Source of the DNA: Nitrospirota bacterium
Lineage (GTDB): Bacteria > Nitrospirota > JACRHL01
Assembly (NCBI GenBank): GCA_016212085.1
Contig: JACRHL010000003.1
Span: 62,001 to 126,000 of the forward strand
DNA: 64,000 nt
Direction: 5' to 3'
Shown here: piece by piece, positions 59,525-64,000 of the stretch
How the letters are laid out: the number at the start of each line of letters is the position of its first letter
How positions within the stretch are numbered: the stretch's first letter is position 1
Notes under the pieces: generated by a model
Database searches by the model: none
Told to the model about the DNA's origin: nothing
Seen by the model: the letters and a program-made list of their open reading frames with translations, nothing else
Made by a program: the position numbers and the translations under genes

Positions 59525-60601
59525 CTACACCCTCGCCTTCACGCTGCCGTGCCTGTAGAAGGGCGGGCGCGCCACGGTGGCCGGCAGGTGGCGGCCGCGC
59601 ACGTCGATGGCGATGGCCGTGCCGGGGGCGGTCAGGGCGGCGGGCAGATAGGCCATGCCCACCCCATGCCCCACCGACAGCCCCATGTTGCCGCTGGTCA
59701 CGCGGCCCACCTCATGGCCCCCGTGCAGCACCGCGCAACCGTCACGCGGGACGCCGGGGCCGTCGAGGGTGAAGCCGCACAGGGCGGTGTCGCGCCGGGC
59801 GCGGCGCTCGATCAGCACGGAATGCCCCAGAAAACCCGCCCGCCCCCAGTCCACCACCCAGTGCAGCCCCGCCTCCACCGGCGTGACCTGGCGCGACAGC
59901 TCGTGGCCGTAGAGCGGGTAGCCCACCTCCAGGCGCAGGGTGTCGCGGGCCCCCAGGCCGATGGGCGGCGCCTGGGCCACCAGGCGTTCCCACAGCGGCG
60001 CCAGGATGGCGGCGGGGACGAACAGCTCCACCCCCAGCTCCCCGGTGTAGCCGGTGCGGCTGACGGTGATGGCGGTGCCCTCGAAGGCGCCGGGCGCCGC
60101 GTGCATGAACGCAGGGAACGGACCGGCAAGCAGCGGCCGGATCAGCGCCGCCGATGCGGGCCCCTGCACGGCAATCTGGCCGGTGGCGGCGCTCAGGTCG
60201 TCCACCGTGGCGCCCAGCCGGGCGGCGTGGGGGGCCAGGTGCGCCAGCGCCGCCGGGTGGTTGGCGGCGTTCACGCACAGGTGGTAATGGTCGGCCCAGC
60301 GGGTGACGATCACGTCGTCCACCATGCCGCCGTGTTCGTCCAGCAGCACGGTGTAGCGCGCCTGGCCGACGGCAAGCCCCGCGATGTCGGACGGGGTGAC
60401 GGTCTCCAGCAGGGCACGCGCGCCCTCCCCGCGCAGGGCCAGGCGCCCCATGTGGCACAGGTCGAACACCCCGGCGCCGCCGCGCACCGCCTTGTGTTCG
60501 ACGCTGGTGCCCGCATAGGACAGGGGCATCTCCCAGCCGGCGAACCCGGTGAGGCGGGCGCCCAGCCGCCGGTGCGACGCGATCAGTGGCGTGGAGCGCA
60601 T
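59525..60601 (-). CDS. gcvT: Aminomethyltransferase (T-protein)
   Basis: A 358-residue protein of the GcvT/folate-binding fold: LTGFAGWEMPLSY, FDLCHMGRLAL, SRTGYTGELGVELFVP, and ARDTLRLEVGYPLYGHE. It moves the methylene group from the H-protein to tetrahydrofolate. It starts 4 bases after the gspM end. No gcvH follows: gcvPA comes at once. Confidence 0.94.
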   Translation of the reverse strand: MRSTPLIASHRRLGARLTGFAGWEMPLSYAGTSVEHKAVRGGAGVFDLCHMGRLALRGEGARALLETVTPSDIAGLAVGQARYTVLLDEHGGMVDDVIVTRWADHYHLCVNAANHPAALAHLAPHAARLGATVDDLSAATGQIAVQGPASAALIRPLLAGPFPAFMHAAPGAFEGTAITVSRTGYTGELGVELFVPAAILAPLWERLVAQAPPIGLGARDTLRLEVGYPLYGHELSRQVTPVEAGLHWVVDWGRAGFLGHSVLIERRARRDTALCGFTLDGPGVPRDGCAVLHGGHEVGRVTSGNMGLSVGHGVGMAYLPAALTAPGTAIAIDVRGRHLPATVARPPFYRHGSVKARV

Positions 60602-60605
60602 GGGC

Positions 60606-61145
60606 CTATATCTCCTCGTAGCGGGACACCACGAACGTCACATCCAACAGGCTCGCGTCGGAGAAGCGGCGCTTCACGTGCAGGCGCTTGACCCGCAGGG
60701 CGTGGGGCGAGCGCTCCACGGCGGTGAGCAACTCGACCATGGCCCCCAGGGGGATGTTGGTCACCTTGATCTCCACCGCGTGCTCGCGAATGCCCTCCGC
60801 CACGTCGGTGGTGGTGGGGCGCATGTAGTTGATGTTGCCCTTCACGTTGGAGCGGGCGGACAGCCCCTCCAGGAAGGACAGCAGCGAGAAGTTCCGATCC
60901 GCCTGCTTCGGCACGGCGCCGCCGATGCGCGCGGCCTGGCGCTGATACTCCTCCACCAGCCCGGCCAGCTCGCCGACGGCGTCGCGCTTGCGCTCGGTGA
61001 GCGCCTCCAGTTCCTTCACCCCATCCGTGAGGGGCACCAGGGCCAACGCCCACACCAGCAGGATGACGCCCAGGAAGCCGCCCGCCACCAGGATCAGGCG
61101 CTCACGGGGGGCAAGACGGGCCAGGTATTCGGTCAATGCGCGCAT
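60606..61145 (-). CDS. gspM: Type II secretion protein GspM
   Basis: A 179-residue protein with one transmembrane helix (LILVAGGFLGVILLVWALALVPL, about 18-40), a periplasmic coiled coil, and a ferredoxin-like C-terminus (AVEIKVTNIPLGAMVELL, LRVKRLHVKRRF). It is the inner membrane assembly partner of GspL. ATG overlaps the gspL stop (TGATG); GTG at 61148 is the alternative. Confidence 0.85.
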   Translation of the reverse strand: MRALTEYLARLAPRERLILVAGGFLGVILLVWALALVPLTDGVKELEALTERKRDAVGELAGLVEEYQRQAARIGGAVPKQADRNFSLLSFLEGLSARSNVKGNINYMRPTTTDVAEGIREHAVEIKVTNIPLGAMVELLTAVERSPHALRVKRLHVKRRFSDASLLDVTFVVSRYEEI

Positions 61146-62521
61146 CACACCCCCTCCGCCAGGGTGGCGCTCACGCGGAACTTCACCCGGTTCTGGCCGG
61201 CGTTCATCTTGGCGTCGCTCACCCGCACATCGGTGATGCCGGGAATGCCCGCGATCTGCGCCTTGATCTGGTCGATGGCGTCGAACGACAGGGCTTCCGC
61301 CTCCATGCGCAGGCGCGTGCCCTCCACGGAAAACTCGAACACGTCGATGGTGAGCTCCCTGGGAATGGCGCGGCTGATGGCCTCAAGATAACCCAGCGGC
61401 GTGGTGCCGGAACTGCCGTACAGCAGGGCCCGGGCCGACAGGCGCTTGAGCTCCGTCTGGGCCTGCTTGACCGGGTTCACCACGCGGCCCACCTCCGGGA
61501 ACGCGGCCTTGAACCGGCCGTCGAGGGCGGCCTTGGCGTTCTGGAAGGCGGTGTCCGCCACCCGGTGGCGCACCCAGGCATCGCCCCAGGCAAGGCCCAA
61601 CAACAGCAGCAGGCCCATGCCCACGCTGGCCACGCGCTTGAGCACCACCCCCTCGGCCGCCTCGGCCAGGGTGAAGGTGCCGCCACGGAGGTTCAGGCGG
61701 CGCTTGCCGTCCACCGCCGCCAGGGCCAGGCCGATGGCCACGGCACTCACGGCCAGTTGCCCGCCGTCCAGGCGCGCCAGCCATTCCGGCCGCTGGCCGC
61801 CCAGGGCCGCGACATCCACCGCGGGAAGGCCCAGCGCCTCGGCGAAGCGCGCGCCGTCGGGCCCCGCGTCACCCACCACCAGGGCCTCCCTGGGCGCGGC
61901 GCCCGCCGCCAGCAGCAGCGACTGGGCGGTGCGCCGCAGCGTCGCCACCGCCTGCCCGTCCAGCGTCTCGCCGGGGCGCCACGCCAGGTTGGCGGAGCGG
62001 GTGCCGGACCAGCGGCCGCCGGCCACCTGCACCATCAGCACCCGACCGGGGCGGACATCCAGCAGGAGCATGGGCTCCGCGCGCCCGGCGCCCACCGCGC
62101 GGGCAAAGTAATACAGGGCCACCGCCTCGGGCAGGATCACCTGCGGCCGGTCGCCGCCGCCGTGGGCGGCGATGGTCTGGGCAATGCGCTCTTCGGGGGC
62201 CACCGCCGCCAGGAACCGCGAGCCGTCGCGGGTGGTGGCCAGCAGTTCATGGCTGACCACCGAGCCGTCCACGTCATACGGGGTCTTGCCGTCCAGCTCG
62301 AAGGACACCACCTGGGCCGCCTTCCTGGGGTCGGCGAACGGCAGGCTGACCTCGCGCACGGCGGCCGTGCAGGTGACCGCCAGGGTGGCGTCGGCCGGCT
62401 CCGGCACATCGTCCACGCCCAGCAGGACGTTGCCCTTCAGCCCCACGCGGAAGGCGGCACGGCGCCGCACGGGCGCGCCGTCGGCCCCCGCGTATTCGTG
62501 GATTCCCAAGACTGCGCGCAC
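61145..62521 (-). CDS. gspL: Type II secretion protein GspL
   Basis: A 458-residue protein: N-terminal actin-like PilM-type domain (about 1-280), a transmembrane helix VASVGMGLLLLLGLAWGD (about 290-310), then a periplasmic PilN/GspL ferredoxin domain (ELTIDVFEFSVEGTRLRMEAEA). It links the ATPase GspE to the inner membrane platform. Follows gspN by 1 base. Confidence 0.85.
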   Translation of the reverse strand: MRAVLGIHEYAGADGAPVRRRAAFRVGLKGNVLLGVDDVPEPADATLAVTCTAAVREVSLPFADPRKAAQVVSFELDGKTPYDVDGSVVSHELLATTRDGSRFLAAVAPEERIAQTIAAHGGGDRPQVILPEAVALYYFARAVGAGRAEPMLLLDVRPGRVLMVQVAGGRWSGTRSANLAWRPGETLDGQAVATLRRTAQSLLLAAGAAPREALVVGDAGPDGARFAEALGLPAVDVAALGGQRPEWLARLDGGQLAVSAVAIGLALAAVDGKRRLNLRGGTFTLAEAAEGVVLKRVASVGMGLLLLLGLAWGDAWVRHRVADTAFQNAKAALDGRFKAAFPEVGRVVNPVKQAQTELKRLSARALLYGSSGTTPLGYLEAISRAIPRELTIDVFEFSVEGTRLRMEAEALSFDAIDQIKAQIAGIPGITDVRVSDAKMNAGQNRVKFRVSATLAEGV

Positions 62522-62522
62522 G

Positions 62523-63458
62523 TCAGCTTCCCATCATGAAGCGGCTCAGCGGCCGCCCGTTGACATACATGACCGGGTTGGCCAGGGTTCCCTTGACGCC
62601 GATGGCCACCGGCTTGTCGGCACCGCCGACCATCCCGGCAACGATATCGCGCATGGGAAACCCGGCGCCCAGCTCGGCGTTGAAACGCAGGTCGATCCGG
62701 GTGGTCTGGGCGGTGGTGCCCATCAGGATCCGCCCGGAACCCTCGGCGTGGCCCAGTTCGCCGTTGACGGTCAGCCCGGTCAGGTCCACCCGGCCGCGCT
62801 GCCACTTCGCCTCGCCGCTCACCTCGCCCAGGGGCAGCTCCAGCACGCCCAGGGCGGTGGTCGGCAGGTTCACGGACAGGCCGGTCACCTGGAGCGTGGC
62901 CTCGCCGTTACCGCGCAGGAACTGGTTCGCGCGCCAGCCGGCGGCGCCTTCCAGCGCCATGCGACCGGCCATGGTCATCCCCGCGGCCCAGGGGGCCATG
63001 GGCACGCCCGGCGGCGGCAGCGGCATGCGCGCCAGGTCCAGGCCCTTCACCGCCCCCTTCCACTCGAAGCCGGGCTCGGCCTGGGGGCCGCGCACCTCCA
63101 GGTGGCCGGTCGCCGTGGCGCCGTAACCCTTCACCACATGGTCCAGCGCCAGCACGCCGGACTTGAGCCGCATCGGGTCCACCTGGAGCGCCACCCGGTC
63201 CAGGCGCAATGCCGGTCCGCCCGGCGGCGTGCCGGTGAGCGCCCCCAGGCGCAGGCCGGTGGGCGGCTGCCAGCGGGCGGAGCCCAGGGCCACCCGCCAG
63301 CCGGTCTGGGCGGACACCTGGGCGGTGAGCTGCCCCAGCACCCGCTCCAGCGGGAAGGTAACCACCAGCCCCACGGCGAACATGGCCACGCCGAACAGCA
63401 CATAGCCCGCCAGGGCGCCCCAACGCACGCGGCCCGCCCTCTGGATGCGGATCGCCAT
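62523..63458 (-). CDS. gspN: Type II secretion protein GspN
   Basis: A 311-residue protein with an N-terminal transmembrane helix (LAGYVLFGVAMFAVGLVVTFPL, about 16-37) and a beta-rich periplasmic part (VALGSARWQPPTGLRLG, HLEVRGPQAEPGFEWKG, TVNGELGHAEGSGRILMG). This matches GspN of delta-like secretion operons. The ATG at 63458 follows the gspJ stop by 2 bases. Confidence 0.8.
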   Translation of the reverse strand: MAIRIQRAGRVRWGALAGYVLFGVAMFAVGLVVTFPLERVLGQLTAQVSAQTGWRVALGSARWQPPTGLRLGALTGTPPGGPALRLDRVALQVDPMRLKSGVLALDHVVKGYGATATGHLEVRGPQAEPGFEWKGAVKGLDLARMPLPPPGVPMAPWAAGMTMAGRMALEGAAGWRANQFLRGNGEATLQVTGLSVNLPTTALGVLELPLGEVSGEAKWQRGRVDLTGLTVNGELGHAEGSGRILMGTTAQTTRIDLRFNAELGAGFPMRDIVAGMVGGADKPVAIGVKGTLANPVMYVNGRPLSRFMMGS

Positions 63459-63460
63459 GC

Positions 63461-64000
63461 TCAACCCTCGCCCATGGGCACGCGGATCACCGTCGACAGG
63501 GGCAGCAGGCGGCGCTCCGCAGGCGGCAGGTCCTGGGCGCCTTCCGAGGTGTCGGGGAACAGCAGCGTCACCTCCACGGCGCTGGGCAGGCCGGTATTGG
63601 CCTCCCAGGTGTCCACCCACTCCTCGCCCTTGGGGGGAAGGTAGCGCAGGCGGAAGCCGGCAAGGCCCTCGACGAGCGGGAAGGACTGCACGTTTTCGGG
63701 AGCGGTTCCCAGCATGTTGAGGGTTTCCGTGTACATCAGGGTGTCGCCGGTCAGGCGGTACTCAAGGCCGTGATGGTAGGACGCCGGAACATCGCCGGCA
63801 AACCCGCGCGACATGCTGGTGAAGGAGAGGGCGTCGGCGTCGAAGCCGTCTCCCCCCACGCCGTCGGACCCCTCGAAGCGGGTTTCCGGGTCGTCCTTGT
63901 AGTAAAAGGCGCTCTGGATCTCGTCGGAAAATTTGGAAAGCACCAGGCGCGCCTCGCGGTAGTCGTCCGAAACCTGGTCCACGTGGCGGCTGAGGGCGGC
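63461..64000 (-). CDS. gspJ: Type II secretion pseudopilin GspJ (5' end outside window)
   Basis: About 179 codons of the C-terminal part, open to the window edge at 64000. LSFTSMSRGFAGDVPASYHHGLEYRL, GFRLRYLPPKGEEWVDTW and PSAVEVTLLFPDTS are typical minor-pseudopilin strands (GspJ or, less likely, GspK). It would form the pseudopilus tip. The N-terminal prepilin helix is not in view. gspN follows after 2 bases. Confidence 0.7.
   Translation of the reverse strand, partial: AALSRHVDQVSDDYREARLVLSKFSDEIQSAFYYKDDPETRFEGSDGVGGDGFDADALSFTSMSRGFAGDVPASYHHGLEYRLTGDTLMYTETLNMLGTAPENVQSFPLVEGLAGFRLRYLPPKGEEWVDTWEANTGLPSAVEVTLLFPDTSEGAQDLPPAERRLLPLSTVIRVPMGEG

Noticed and set aside
59525-60605. Glycine riboswitch before gcvT
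   Set aside because: Only four bases separate gspM from gcvT, so there is no room for an aptamer.

Overview
The window is high-GC bacterial chromosome, best read as a free-living member of the Pseudomonadota. The support is a NifA-type sigma-54 activator next to glnK and amtB, a type II secretion cluster, dapF, uvrA, a split glycine decarboxylase and a Fur-controlled iron uptake operon. A genus cannot be named from the sequence alone; a gammaproteobacterium, acidithiobacillus-like or zetaproteobacterium-like diazotroph would all fit.

Positions 1 to about 42,236 are a lambda-like prophage inserted at the 3' end of a tRNA-Asn gene (42,195-42,270, minus strand). Its serine recombinase (40,671-42,236) reads into the tRNA. 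The other prophage end lies beyond the left edge. Phage genes run right to left on the minus strand: a LexA-like repressor, a three-gene module of unknown function, a replication and recombination block (Sak4-like ATPase, DUF669-like protein, helicase, nuclease, primase-helicase, RuvC-like resolvase), lysis genes, terminase, gpW, portal, protease with nested scaffold, decoration protein, capsid, connector, tail terminator, tail tube, then a tail chaperone that breaks off. The tape measure and most tail-tip genes are missing, and the tail-tip and fibre genes resume at 7,720.

Five groups of genes are inserted into this minus-strand genome on the plus strand: a NurA-HerA-methyltransferase operon (7,796-12,167), a lone QxK nuclease-like gene (13,450-14,388), a lone nucleotide-cyclase-like gene (19,564-20,688), a HigBA toxin-antitoxin pair plus a HEPN-like gene (23,325-24,676), and HicAB plus an orphan HigA (28,818-29,740). 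At the left end, on the minus strand, is a MORC-like GHKL ATPase, Z1 helicase-like and PD-(D/E)XK operon. The first operon replaced the tail module and the fibre-adaptor gene carries an amber stop, so this looks like a cryptic prophage acting as a defence-gene depot.

Right of the tRNA are host genes. The minus-strand amtB-glnK-nifA-like group is led by a near-perfect sigma-54 promoter. It is followed by uvrA; a Spy/CpxP-like periplasmic gene with a strong terminator; dgt, a small membrane protein and dapF; a Fur-box-led cupredoxin-FTR1-outer-membrane barrel operon; a 143-bp palindromic element; a CinA/MoCF-domain gene; and glycine cleavage genes gcvT, gcvPA, a Nudix gene and a gcvPB whose reading frame continues into a complete RNase HI. 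Type II secretion genes gspJ, N, L and M end the window and run straight into gcvT with a 4-nt gap.
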